From Microbulbifer sp. HZ11 (GTDB lineage: Bacteria; Pseudomonadota; Gammaproteobacteria; Pseudomonadales; Cellvibrionaceae), in the NCBI RefSeq assembly GCF_000708675.1, contig NZ_JELR01000001.1, positions 1,782,737 through 1,846,736 on the forward strand: a DNA stretch of 64,000 bases. The letters are read 5' to 3'. The translations under genes and the position numbers were made by a program. Each line of letters begins with the position of its first letter. The first letter of the stretch is position 1. The notes under the pieces are model-generated. The model saw only the letters and a program-made list of their open reading frames with translations. It made no database searches and was not told the DNA's origin. This document shows, one piece after another, positions 44,648 through 53,660 of this stretch.

Positions 44648-45889
44648 ATGAAATCGATAAAACTCGTCATTGCCCTGCTGCTGTTCGCTTCGGCCCTGAC
44701 AGCCAAAGCGGCACCGCTCCTGAACGGACTGGCTCTGGAGCAACAATTCAACAAAGACCGCTATATCGTTGGCGTTTACTCGGAACAACTCTCCGATAGT
44801 GCCAGCACGCTGCTGGACAGTAATATGCCTCGCAGCATGCAGGTACGTATCATTGCTGATCGGCTCTCGGCACGTCGCTTCCGTAACCAGTGGATGGAAG
44901 GTATCGCGATCAATAACGCTGGCGACACGCTCGCCAACCAGGCGGATAACATGGTGACCTTCGCCAACCTGTTTAAGGGCAGGCTGATGACAGGTGACCA
45001 CCTGCGCATTGATTACGCTCCGGATACCGGCACTACCTCAGTCTCGCTCAACGACATCATGCTCGGCATGATCGAAGACCGCGAATTTTTCAACACCCTG
45101 CTGCGTGCCTGGGTCGGCCCCGTCCCACCCTCTACCGAATTTCGCGACAACCTCCTCGCGGCAGGCCAGGTGGATTCCGGCCTGCTGGCTACCTACGAAG
45201 CTCTGCAGCCGGGCGCGGACCGGGTTGCCCAGATTGCTGCAATGGTCGACGAGCAGGAAGCGGAACAGGAAGCTGTTGCCGAAACCAAGCCTGAGCCCGC
45301 CAAGCCCGCACAGGTAGCTACCGCGAAACCCAAACTGACCGCGGACATTCCACCACCCACTCTCGCCGCAATTGGCGCCGCCGCTATCCAGAAGCCTGCT
45401 GCCAGCGTCGAGGAGCCCGCGCAAGACCAGCCGGCTTCCGCCCGCGCCGAACCCAAGCCTGCCGTTGCCGCCACCACCCCGTCAACGCAGCCGAAACCGC
45501 TGAAGCCGACCACCACCCGCCCAGCAAGCCCGCCACTAGATGAGGAGGAAGAACTGGAGGAAGAGGACGAAGCTCCACTGACGGCGGATATGATTCTGGC
45601 ACGCCAGATCTATCACTCCATGCTGCTGCGCCACACGTTTAAGCACATCCGTTACCCGAAACGCGCTCAGGAGCGCGGCCAGGAAGGGAGCGTGCGCCTG
45701 AATGTCACCATTGACAGCAACGGCAACGTCACCAACGTAAGCACTTTGCAGGAGTCACGCTACTCCAGCCTGAACCGTGAGGCACTCGAAGCCGTAGAGC
45801 GCGCGGGGCCATACCCTGCCACGCCCGCGCAGCTGAAGATGGAAGAGTATCGCTTCTCAGTACCCATCACCTTCCGCCTACCGGATTGA
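44648..45889 (+). CDS. Chalcone-isomerase-like domain fused to a TonB C-terminal domain
   Basis: 413 residues with a signal peptide (about 1-22). Residues 22-170 read as a bacterial chalcone-isomerase-like domain (LNGLALEQQFNKDRYIVGVY, RMQVRIIADRLSARRFRNQW, GIAINN, DHLRIDYAPDTGT). Then a Pro/Ala/Glu-rich linker (about 195-310) and a C-terminal TonB domain (about 315-413; HIRYPKRAQERGQEGSVRLN, VSTLQESRYSSLNREALEAV, YRFSVPITFRLP). There is no membrane anchor other than the signal peptide, unusual for TonB. Chalcone-isomerase-like bacterial proteins are mostly of unknown role. A terminator follows. Confidence 0.82.
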   Translation: MKSIKLVIALLLFASALTAKAAPLLNGLALEQQFNKDRYIVGVYSEQLSDSASTLLDSNMPRSMQVRIIADRLSARRFRNQWMEGIAINNAGDTLANQADNMVTFANLFKGRLMTGDHLRIDYAPDTGTTSVSLNDIMLGMIEDREFFNTLLRAWVGPVPPSTEFRDNLLAAGQVDSGLLATYEALQPGADRVAQIAAMVDEQEAEQEAVAETKPEPAKPAQVATAKPKLTADIPPPTLAAIGAAAIQKPAASVEEPAQDQPASARAEPKPAVAATTPSTQPKPLKPTTTRPASPPLDEEEELEEEDEAPLTADMILARQIYHSMLLRHTFKHIRYPKRAQERGQEGSVRLNVTIDSNGNVTNVSTLQESRYSSLNREALEAVERAGPYPATPAQLKMEEYRFSVPITFRLPD

Positions 45890-45905
45890 TCTCAACCCGG
45901 TTCGC

Positions 45906-45935
45906 AAAAAAGCCCCGCTCTGCGGGGCTTTTTTA
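45906..45935 (+). terminator. Terminator after the TonB fusion gene
   Basis: 13-bp perfect stem (45906-45918 and 45922-45934), loop TCT, with six A before and six T after the GC core. Confidence 0.92.
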
Positions 45936-46091
45936 TGCCCCGGTACCTGCCCCAATACCCGTCGCCTGACAGCAACCACTCGCCGCACTAAAGCTTGCCG
46001 GTATCTCCCGCACACGCATACTATGGGAGTCACCAAACTTCGCCCGGCTCACCAGCCGGACTAAATCCAATAAAAGCCCAAAAGGCCAACC

Positions 46092-48167
46092 ATGAAAAAA
46101 CTGCTTTTACCGCTGGCGATTGCCACTGCCATTACTACTGCAGGCGGCTGTGCCAAATCCGACAATACATCCGTTGACGGTGCCGATACCAAGCCGTCCA
46201 CAGAGCAAGCCTCCACTACCGCTCTCAGCTCCGGTATTGACCTGAGCGCCATGGACACCAGCGTACGCCCACAAGACGATTTTTATTCCTACGTGAATGG
46301 CAACTGGATAAAAAATACGGAAATTCCCGCAGACAAATCCCGCTGGGGTGGGTTCAGCATTCTGCGCGACAAAGCCACCGAAGAAGTAAAAGCCCTGATC
46401 ATGGAAGCCGGTGAGCACGCCAACAGCGCTGCCGCCAAGCAGATTGGCGACCTCTACAACAGCTATATGAATGAAGAGCTGATTGAAGAGAAAGGCCTTA
46501 AGGCTATTGAAGGCGAACTGGCAAAAGTTGATGCCATTCAGTCACACAAAGACCTGGGCGACTTCTTCGCCTATGCGGACACCGTAGGCTACAGCACCCC
46601 TTTCAGCGCAGGCATCTGGCAGGACCTGAAAGAAGTCGAGAATTACATTACCGTTATCTGGCAAGGAGGGCTGGGACTTCCCGATCGCGATTACTATTTC
46701 GATGATTCGGAGAAAGGCCAGAAACTCCAGCAGGCCTACCGCGACTATCTGATAAAAATGCAGAAAATCGCCGGTCTGGATAACCCGGAAGAAAATGCCG
46801 AGAGCATTTTCCAGTTGGAAAAAAATCTCGCTGAACACCACCGCACCCGCGTGGAAAACCGCGATCCAGACAAGTACTACAACAAACTCAGTGTTGCTGA
46901 GCTGCAGGCGCTCCTGCCCGCCATTGATCTGGAAAGCTACCTGAGCAAGGCGCATCTGGAAAAAGCCGAAAGTTTTATGGTCGGCCAGCCGGATTACCTG
47001 GAAGCGGCCAACCAGGTCATCGCCGATACGGATCTGGCGACCTGGAAACGCTACCTGAAGCTTAAAGTTCTATCGGCTGCCGCTCCCTACCTGCACAGGG
47101 AAATTGCACAAACCGATTTCGACTTTTACAGCACGACCATTCGCGGAGTTCAGCAGATGGAACCCCGCTGGAAACGCGCAGTGCAGTTCGTAAATGGTTC
47201 AGTGGGCGAACTGGTGGGCCAGCGGTACGTCGAGAAGTACTTCCCGCCGGAAGCCAAGGCACGCATGGTCAAACTGGTGGACAACCTCAAGGCAGCCTAC
47301 AAGGAATCCATCGAATCCCTGACCTGGATGAGTGAGGAAACCAAGAAGGAAGCTCTTACCAAGCTCGCCAACTTCACCACCAAAATTGGTTACCCGGACA
47401 AGTGGCGCGACTACAGCGCGCTGCAGGTCGACGCCGATGACCTGGTGGGCAACGCCATCGCCGCCACCCTGTTTGAAACCATGCACGAGCGCGACAAACT
47501 GGGTAAACCTCTCGACCGCGGTGAGTGGGGCATGAGCCCGCAGACGGTTAATGCTTACTACAACCCAGCCATGAATGAAATTGTGTTCCCCGCCGCAATC
47601 CTGCAGCCACCCTTCTTCAATATGAATGCGGACGATGCAGTAAATTATGGCGGTATCGGTGGCGTGATCGGTCATGAAATCGGCCACGGCTTCGACGACA
47701 AGGGTTCCAAGTTTGACGGCAGGGGCTACCTGAACAATTGGTGGACCGATTCCGACCTGAAAAACTTCGAGCACCTGACCGGTAAGCTCGTCGCTCAGTA
47801 CAACGGCTTTGAACCCCTGGAAGGCGAGCATGTAAACGGCGAACTGACCCTGGGAGAGAATATCGGTGACCTGTCTGGTCTGGGCATTGCTTACAAAGCC
47901 TACAAGATGTCTTTGGATGGTAAAGAAGCACCGGTAATCGACGGTTTCACTGGCGATCAGCGCGTATTCCTGGGCTGGGCACAGGTGTGGCGCAGCAAAA
48001 TGCGTGACGAGGCTCTGAGCGAGCGCCTGAAGACCGACCCGCACTCCCCGGCCGAGTACCGTGTTCAGGGCGTACTGCCGAATATCGAAGCCTTCTATTC
48101 CGCGTTTGACGTGAAGGAAGGGGACGGTATGTATCTGCCGGAAGAAGAGCGCGTGGTTATCTGGTAA
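46092..48167 (+). CDS. pepO: M13-family metallopeptidase (neprilysin/PepO-like) lipoprotein
   Basis: Zinc endopeptidase, 691 residues, exported and lipid-anchored (lipobox TAGGC near residue 19). The N-terminal domain starts MDTSVRPQDDFYSYVNGNWI, a family signature. The zinc motif HEIGH is at residues 528-532 and the third ligand in ENIGDLSGL at 589-597; VNAYYNPAMNEIVFPAAILQPPFF precedes them and forms the substrate cleft (quoted in part). The last Trp (RVVIW) matches the family C terminus. The gene stands alone between two terminators. Confidence 0.94.
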   Translation: MKKLLLPLAIATAITTAGGCAKSDNTSVDGADTKPSTEQASTTALSSGIDLSAMDTSVRPQDDFYSYVNGNWIKNTEIPADKSRWGGFSILRDKATEEVKALIMEAGEHANSAAAKQIGDLYNSYMNEELIEEKGLKAIEGELAKVDAIQSHKDLGDFFAYADTVGYSTPFSAGIWQDLKEVENYITVIWQGGLGLPDRDYYFDDSEKGQKLQQAYRDYLIKMQKIAGLDNPEENAESIFQLEKNLAEHHRTRVENRDPDKYYNKLSVAELQALLPAIDLESYLSKAHLEKAESFMVGQPDYLEAANQVIADTDLATWKRYLKLKVLSAAAPYLHREIAQTDFDFYSTTIRGVQQMEPRWKRAVQFVNGSVGELVGQRYVEKYFPPEAKARMVKLVDNLKAAYKESIESLTWMSEETKKEALTKLANFTTKIGYPDKWRDYSALQVDADDLVGNAIAATLFETMHERDKLGKPLDRGEWGMSPQTVNAYYNPAMNEIVFPAAILQPPFFNMNADDAVNYGGIGGVIGHEIGHGFDDKGSKFDGRGYLNNWWTDSDLKNFEHLTGKLVAQYNGFEPLEGEHVNGELTLGENIGDLSGLGIAYKAYKMSLDGKEAPVIDGFTGDQRVFLGWAQVWRSKMRDEALSERLKTDPHSPAEYRVQGVLPNIEAFYSAFDVKEGDGMYLPEEERVVIW

Positions 48168-48191
48168 TCAGTACCACCATCGCCTCTTTCG

Positions 48192-48216
48192 AAGCCCCGC
48201 TCTGCGGGGCTTTTTC
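48192..48216 (+). terminator. Terminator of the M13 peptidase gene
   Basis: AAGCCCCGC (48192-48200) and GCGGGGCTT (48204-48212) with loop TCT, followed by T. Same core as the hairpin at 45906. Confidence 0.9.
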
Positions 48217-48287
48217 TTTAGGCTCGGCCTGCCCCTATCTGATTGAATGGCTTACCATAGTTCTCAAAGGACTTTGGGGAGACCAAA

Positions 48288-50174
48288 ATGGCCCACAAGA
48301 ACCAGTTCCAGCTGCTCGGCAGCCGTCGCTTTCTACCCTTCTTTTGCACTCAGTCTCTGGGCGCGTTTAACGACAATGTATTCAAGAATGCATTGATCGT
48401 GATGATCGCGTTTCGCCTGGCCACCGCGGAGGCGAACTTTCTGATCAACCTGGCCGCAGGCCTGTTTATCCTGCCATTTTTTCTGTTTTCCGCCACCGCC
48501 GGTCAGGTGGCAGACAAGGTCGACAAGAGCGTACTGATTCGCCGCATCAAACTGGCGGAAATCGGTATCGTGCTGTTTGGTATCGGTGCCCTGTATAGCG
48601 GCAACAATTACCTGTGCCTGCTGGTGCTATTTTTACTAGGTGTCCAGTCCGCCTTTTTCGGGCCGGTAAAGTACGCGATCCTGCCCCAGCACCTGCAAAA
48701 AGCAGAACTGGTGGGCGGGAATGCACTGGTGGAGATGGGGACATTCGTTTCGATTCTCACCGGCACCATCGTCGGCGGCCTGCTGGCGGGCTTTACCGGT
48801 GAGGGTGAACCCGGGCTGCTGTGGATCTCCGCGGTGATACTGGTCACGGCCATTACCGGTTACCTGGTAAGCCGCGCAATTCCCCAGGCAGTGCCACCCG
48901 CGCCAGACTTGCAGATCAACTACAACCCGGTAACCCAGACCGGCCGTATTCTCAAAGAAGCCGCAAAAACGCCCGCGGTGTTTTACGCGATAGTCGGTAT
49001 TTCCTGGTTCTGGTTATTGGGCGCCGCCTACCTGACCCAGATCCCCAGCTTGACTCGCAATGTGCTGGGGGGCGGCGAGTCCCTGGTTACCCTGCTGCTG
49101 TGCTGCTTCACCATCGGGGTCGCCATTGGCTCACTGCTGTGCGGACGCCTGTCCGGTGGGAGGGTGGAGCTCGGTCTGGTGCCCATCGGTGCCGCAGGTT
49201 TGACCATCGTCGGCGTGTTACTGGCATCGGCCACCGGCAACTACCAACCACCGGCGGAAACCACCGTCGCAGCCTTCTGGGCGAATGACGGCGCGCTGGG
49301 AATTCTGGTCAACCTGACGTTGATTGGCATCTTTGGTGGCTTCTTTATCGTGCCACTGTACTCAATGATGCAGGAGCGCTCCGATGCGACTATCCGCGCA
49401 CGTATCATCGCGGTCAATAACGTGATGAACGCGCTGTTTATGGTGGTAGCGGCCATCCTAGGCATCGTTTTTCTTAATGTGCTGGGTGCCACCATTCCGC
49501 AATTCTTCCTGGTAATCGCACTGATGAATGCGGCGGTCGCCATATTCGTGTTTACCCGGGTGCCGGAATTCGCCATGCGCCTGCTGATCTGGCTGCTGTC
49601 GCATACCATGTATCGGGTAAATCACGAAGGACTGGAACGGATCCCCGCCGAAGGGCCGGCAATTATTGCCTGCAACCATGTGAGCTACGTGGACGCCCTT
49701 TTATTAGCCGGGGCCGTGCGCCGCCCTATTCGCTTTATCATGTACAAACCGATTTATGAGATTCCGGTACTGCACTTTATCTTCAAGACCAGCCGCGCCA
49801 TTCCGATCTGCTCCAAACAGCAAGACCCGGATGGTTACGCACAGGCCTTTACAGCTATTGAGCAAGGGCTGAAAGACGGCGACCTGCTGTGTATTTTCCC
49901 CGAGGGCCAGCTGACCAAAGATGGGGAGCTACAGCCTTTTAAAGCCGGAATCGAGAAAATCCTGCAGCACACACCGGTGCCGGTCATTCCAATGGCGTTG
50001 CGCGGTTTGTGGGGCAGCTTTTTCAGCCACAAAGATGGCAGTGCATTTAGCACTTTGCCGCGACGCTTTTGGTCGCGAGTCAGTGTGGTGGCGGGGGACC
50101 CGCTGGCCGCGGCAGACGTGAAAGCAGAAGCCCTGCAGGAAACCGTACTGGACCTACGGGGAGAAGCGCGCTAG
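48288..50174 (+). CDS. MFS transporter fused to a PlsC-type acyltransferase
   Basis: 628 residues. Residues 1-425 form an LplT-like major facilitator (start FLPFFCTQSLGAFNDNVFKN, twelve hydrophobic segments). Residues 440-628 form a 1-acylglycerophosphate acyltransferase with the HX4D catalytic motif in NHVSYVDALLL (about residue 464) and the FPEGQLTKDG motif near 540. It likely flips lysophospholipids inwards and re-acylates them. E. coli uses separate LplT and Aas; here the acyl-ACP synthetase part of Aas is missing, so the acyl donor must come from elsewhere. Confidence 0.9.
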   Translation: MAHKNQFQLLGSRRFLPFFCTQSLGAFNDNVFKNALIVMIAFRLATAEANFLINLAAGLFILPFFLFSATAGQVADKVDKSVLIRRIKLAEIGIVLFGIGALYSGNNYLCLLVLFLLGVQSAFFGPVKYAILPQHLQKAELVGGNALVEMGTFVSILTGTIVGGLLAGFTGEGEPGLLWISAVILVTAITGYLVSRAIPQAVPPAPDLQINYNPVTQTGRILKEAAKTPAVFYAIVGISWFWLLGAAYLTQIPSLTRNVLGGGESLVTLLLCCFTIGVAIGSLLCGRLSGGRVELGLVPIGAAGLTIVGVLLASATGNYQPPAETTVAAFWANDGALGILVNLTLIGIFGGFFIVPLYSMMQERSDATIRARIIAVNNVMNALFMVVAAILGIVFLNVLGATIPQFFLVIALMNAAVAIFVFTRVPEFAMRLLIWLLSHTMYRVNHEGLERIPAEGPAIIACNHVSYVDALLLAGAVRRPIRFIMYKPIYEIPVLHFIFKTSRAIPICSKQQDPDGYAQAFTAIEQGLKDGDLLCIFPEGQLTKDGELQPFKAGIEKILQHTPVPVIPMALRGLWGSFFSHKDGSAFSTLPRRFWSRVSVVAGDPLAAADVKAEALQETVLDLRGEAR

Positions 50175-50211
50175 TTGATCGACCAAAGGGACTGCGCACA
50201 CCACAAACAAA

Positions 50212-50241
50212 AACGCCGCGGAAATGACCGCGGCATTTTTT
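50212..50241. terminator. Bidirectional terminator between the MFS fusion and tpx
   Basis: GCCGCGG (50215-50221) and CCGCGGC (50228-50234) around AAATGA; A-run before and six T after. Confidence 0.85.
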
Positions 50242-50266
50242 ACTCTGGAGGTAACCCGGGCTCCCG

Positions 50267-50761
50267 TTACAGAGCGCTGATGGCACCTTCATAGCTGGGT
50301 TCGTCGGCAGTTTCGGCAACCTGTTCGGTGTAGATGACCTTACCGCCTTCATCGATCACGACCACTGCCCGGGACAACAGGCCCTTCAGCGGGCCGGTTT
50401 CAAATGCCACACCGTAATCCTGGCCAAACTCGGAGCGGAACGCAGAACCCAGTTTCACATTATCCAGGCCCTCGGCGCCACAGAAACGGGTCATGGCAAA
50501 CGGGAGATCCGCGGAGACACAAACCACCACGGTATTTTCCAGGGAAGACACTTTTTCATTGAACGTGCGTACGGAGGTTGCACAGGTCGGAGTATCTACA
50601 GACGGGAAAATATTCAGGACTACGCGCTTACCCGCTAGATCGTCCAGCGTGATTTCGGACAGGTCACCCTGCACCAGGGTAAACGCCGGCGCTTCGCTGC
50701 CAACAGACGGAAGCTCACCAACGGTGGTAATCGGGTTTCCTTTCAGTGTGATATTGGCCAT
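50267..50761 (-). CDS. tpx: Thiol peroxidase
   Basis: Periplasmic or cytoplasmic peroxiredoxin that reduces hydroperoxides with thioredoxin; 164 residues. ATG 50761 was chosen because AAGGAATACGAAA precedes it and [11 protein letters not shown] is the family start; the frame is open 50 codons further. The peroxidatic Cys is in [17 protein letters not shown] (near residue 60) and the resolving Cys in [10 protein letters not shown] (near 94). No signal peptide. Confidence 0.95.
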   Translation of the reverse strand: MANITLKGNPITTVGELPSVGSEAPAFTLVQGDLSEITLDDLAGKRVVLNIFPSVDTPTCATSVRTFNEKVSSLENTVVVCVSADLPFAMTRFCGAEGLDNVKLGSAFRSEFGQDYGVAFETGPLKGLLSRAVVVIDEGGKVIYTEQVAETADEPSYEGAISAL

Positions 50762-50947
50762 TTTCGTATTCCTTGACTTGCCGGTTGAAAGTGATGGCAG
50801 CATGACGACGCACTTTGACATTGTCAATCGAGCGCCGCCAAACCGTAAACAATAAAAACCTGCAGGCTCGCTACAGCGGTCCACACCCACTGGGCGCGGT
50901 CCGTCCACCATTTGCAGTGGTTACTTACTTGAAATGCCCGCTGAGAT

Positions 50948-52366
50948 TCAATTCTCCGTGGGAACCCGCCCAAAATCCCCTTCCATTTCTGCCGCCAGAA
51001 ACGACATCACTACCCAGGCTGCGACATTCTGCTTCAGATTGTCCGGGTCTACCTTGTCCAAGGTGTCATTAGGTGTGTGGTGATAGTCGAAGTAATCGGT
51101 ACCATCCTGGTACAGGCCTATGGCCGGTACACCGCGCGCAACAAATACACTGCTGTCCGGGCCACCGGAGGACTTATTGTTGCCGCGCTCAATGCCCAGC
51201 GGGGCCAGTAATTGCATCATCTGGTCCGCGATAGCGAACTTGCTTTCCGGAATCCGGGTATCAAAACGCCAGATTTTTCCGGCGCCGAAGTCAGATTCAG
51301 ACACCATAATGATCTTGTCCAGCTCGTCCTGGTGAACGTCCACATACTGTCTGGCCCCAACCAGACCAATTTCTTCGGCGCCGAACAACACCACACGCAG
51401 GGTACGACGGGGGCGCTGCGGCAACTCGGAAATCAGTCGCGCCGTCTCCATCACGATGGCAACCCCGGCACCATCGTCCAGGGCACCGGTGCCCTCATCC
51501 CAACTATCCAGATGCGCACCGATCAGTACGACCTCTTCCGGCTTCTCGCGGCCAACCAGCTCGCCAATTACGTTAAACGAGGGGCCATCGGCCAGAGGCT
51601 CGTTGTGCACATCCAGTTTCACCTCCACCGGTTTCCCCCGCTCAAGCATGGCTTCCAGCAGGTTCGCATCCGGCGCAGACAGAGCCAGTGCCGGGACTGG
51701 ATTGGCCACACCATCGATAGACATCATTCCAGTGTGGGCAAAGCGATCAGAATCGGTTCCCACAGAGCGCAACAATAAAGCTACGGCGCCCTTTTCGGCC
51801 GCCGCACGCATCCCCTTGCTGCGCCCCTGAACGGCCGGGCCATACCCTTCACCGGTGCGGGCGCGCGCCATTCGCTTATTGATAAAAGCGATCTTGCCTT
51901 TTACCTTGCGCGCCGGCGCCTTCATCAGGGCTTCCACATCCGCAAACTCGATAATCTCCGCATTGAGCCCGCCCTCTGGCGTGGAGGCGCCGTAGCCGAG
52001 GGACGATACCACCAGCGGCTGCGGGAAAGGCGCTGTCACCTCAGCATGGGCGTGACCGCGCGCCCAGCGCTTCACGTCGATCTGCTCGGTATAGACCCGG
52101 TCAAAACCGAGATCTTTCATTTTCTGCTGCGCCCAGGCCACAGCACGTTCGTCGCCTTTAGTACCGGCGCGGCGTGGTCCTACCTCGACGGTAAGTGACT
52201 CCACCAGACTGTATGCATCGGAGGACTCTAGTGCCCGGTCGCGCAACACTTCTGCTACAGACAGGTCTTCCTGCTTCAGCGGCGCAGCCTGTGCAGCGGC
52301 CATGAGCAATCCCGCCATCAAGCCCCCGCTTACGCTCGCGAGAGGCTTCAACACTCGATTCATCAT
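50948..52366 (-). CDS. M28-family metallopeptidase with PA domain, exported
   Basis: 472 residues with a signal peptide (about 1-28). It is a zinc aminopeptidase or carboxypeptidase of the plasma-glutamate-carboxypeptidase type. A protease-associated domain lies at about residues 125-240. The dizinc site is visible: AHLDSWDEGTGALDDGAG (His and Asp, near 285-305), FGAEEIGLVG (catalytic Glu and ligand near 333), SESDFG (near 360) and HHTPNDTLDKVD (near 440). ATG 52366 follows GGAGAAACCA. No partner gene. Confidence 0.92.
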   Translation of the reverse strand: MMNRVLKPLASVSGGLMAGLLMAAAQAAPLKQEDLSVAEVLRDRALESSDAYSLVESLTVEVGPRRAGTKGDERAVAWAQQKMKDLGFDRVYTEQIDVKRWARGHAHAEVTAPFPQPLVVSSLGYGASTPEGGLNAEIIEFADVEALMKAPARKVKGKIAFINKRMARARTGEGYGPAVQGRSKGMRAAAEKGAVALLLRSVGTDSDRFAHTGMMSIDGVANPVPALALSAPDANLLEAMLERGKPVEVKLDVHNEPLADGPSFNVIGELVGREKPEEVVLIGAHLDSWDEGTGALDDGAGVAIVMETARLISELPQRPRRTLRVVLFGAEEIGLVGARQYVDVHQDELDKIIMVSESDFGAGKIWRFDTRIPESKFAIADQMMQLLAPLGIERGNNKSSGGPDSSVFVARGVPAIGLYQDGTDYFDYHHTPNDTLDKVDPDNLKQNVAAWVVMSFLAAEMEGDFGRVPTEN

Positions 52367-52447
52367 TGGTTTCTCCAGTTACCACTCGTGGAATTTATTT
52401 TGTTGGTCAGATCGCAGTTACTACCGTGTCTTGTGACACCCATTTCA

Positions 52448-52789
52448 CTAACGTCCATCGCCGGGGAGAGCGAGTAACCGCTCACGTACATTACGCAGTT
52501 TTTCCAGCCCGGCTGCGGAAAACAGGTAGGGCATTTTCCCGGTGTACTCCTCTTCCTCGATTTTCAGGCACTCCAGCCGCAACGCCTCCAGAGGCGGGTC
52601 GTGCCGCATCGGGTAGCCCGTCAGCACCCGCCATTCATTGTCATCTGCTTGCCCGGCAATCACATCTTCCAGGCCTTGCTGAAACTGCGCGCGTTCCATT
52701 CTGAAGCGGGGGGTGCGCATATGCATTAAGCCCCACACAATCAGCGCAAAAACCGCAAAGGAAATACACAGAGTTAGAAAAATCGTCAA
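52448..52789 (-). CDS. Small single-pass membrane protein, unknown
   Basis: 113 residues. I chose TTG 52789 because AAGGAGG lies 8 bases upstream, the best ribosome site in the area; the same frame extends to 52897 without one. One membrane segment is at about residues 2-22 (IFLTLCISFAVFALIVWGLM). The cytoplasmic or periplasmic remainder is charged (EALRLECLKIEEEEYTGKMP). No known domain. It is the second of three minus-strand genes; the M28 gene lies downstream. Confidence 0.7.
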   Translation of the reverse strand: MTIFLTLCISFAVFALIVWGLMHMRTPRFRMERAQFQQGLEDVIAGQADDNEWRVLTGYPMRHDPPLEALRLECLKIEEEEYTGKMPYLFSAAGLEKLRNVRERLLALPGDGR

Positions 52790-52992
52790 CGGTGATGCCT
52801 CCTTCTTCAGCCAGGGAACCTCTGAAAGCCCCGCAGAGCGCGACCTGAAGGCAGCATCTGCTACGTTACAGCTGTTGTAAAGGGCTGGGCCATTCACTGC
52901 GCGCTGCGTCTAAACACAGCCTTGACGTCACAATGCGACAATACAGGCTTGGCCGGAGGCTCCCCCCTAGGGGACTGTCATCGGGTCAGCTG

Positions 52993-53619
52993 TCAGTCCG
53001 CACTCGCCAAATCCGTCTGGTTTTCCGGGTTACGACCGCGGTACTTACTGAACCGGCGCTGGATTTCGAGCATATCTTCATCCAGGTTACCCGTCGTCCG
53101 GTAGAGTGAATCGATACAGATTCGCTTGGTGGGGAAATCCCATGCCACCAGCAGAACGGGCACATTAGCCGCATGAGCAATACGCAAAAATCCGTTTTTC
53201 CACTTGGTGGCTTTTTTGCGCGTGCCCTCGGGTGTGATGGCGACCCACATTTTTTCGTGATTCTTAAACTGACTCGCCACCTGTTTGGCCATTCCGCCCG
53301 CAGCACGACGGTCGGTGGGAATCCCTCCGAGCCACATAAACAGACCTTTGAAAGGGAAGAAGAAAGCTTCCTTTTTCATTAACCAGGAAGCTTTCAGTTT
53401 TAGCGCCATGATAAATGGCATCGCCACCACAAAATCCCAGTTGGACGTGTGAGGCGCCAGTGCCACCATCAATTTTTTCTCTGGTGGAAACTCGCCGTCA
53501 AAATGCCACCCCAGCATTCTCACAATCAGCAATCCGACTTTCTGAGTAAGCCAATTGCCGGTGCGCGGCATCTCTTCCGGCAGTTGTGTGGGGATCGTTG
53601 TTTTTTTACCAGCTGTCAC
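52993..53619 (-). CDS. 1-acyl-sn-glycerol-3-phosphate acyltransferase family protein
   Basis: 208 residues from GTG 53619. PlsC-like fold with the HX4D motif APHTSNWDFV near residue 56, substrate motif GIPTDRRAAGG near 98, and TPEGTRKKATKWKNGF near 128. These are the four blocks of lysophosphatidate acyltransferases, but of the short, soluble-looking subclass. It lies 42 bp downstream of prfC on the same strand and may be co-transcribed with it. Confidence 0.9.
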   Translation of the reverse strand: MTAGKKTTIPTQLPEEMPRTGNWLTQKVGLLIVRMLGWHFDGEFPPEKKLMVALAPHTSNWDFVVAMPFIMALKLKASWLMKKEAFFFPFKGLFMWLGGIPTDRRAAGGMAKQVASQFKNHEKMWVAITPEGTRKKATKWKNGFLRIAHAANVPVLLVAWDFPTKRICIDSLYRTTGNLDEDMLEIQRRFSKYRGRNPENQTDLASAD

Positions 53620-53660
53620 TGCAAGAATCTCTTCAAAAGTCTGCGAATTAAATTAGTGGA

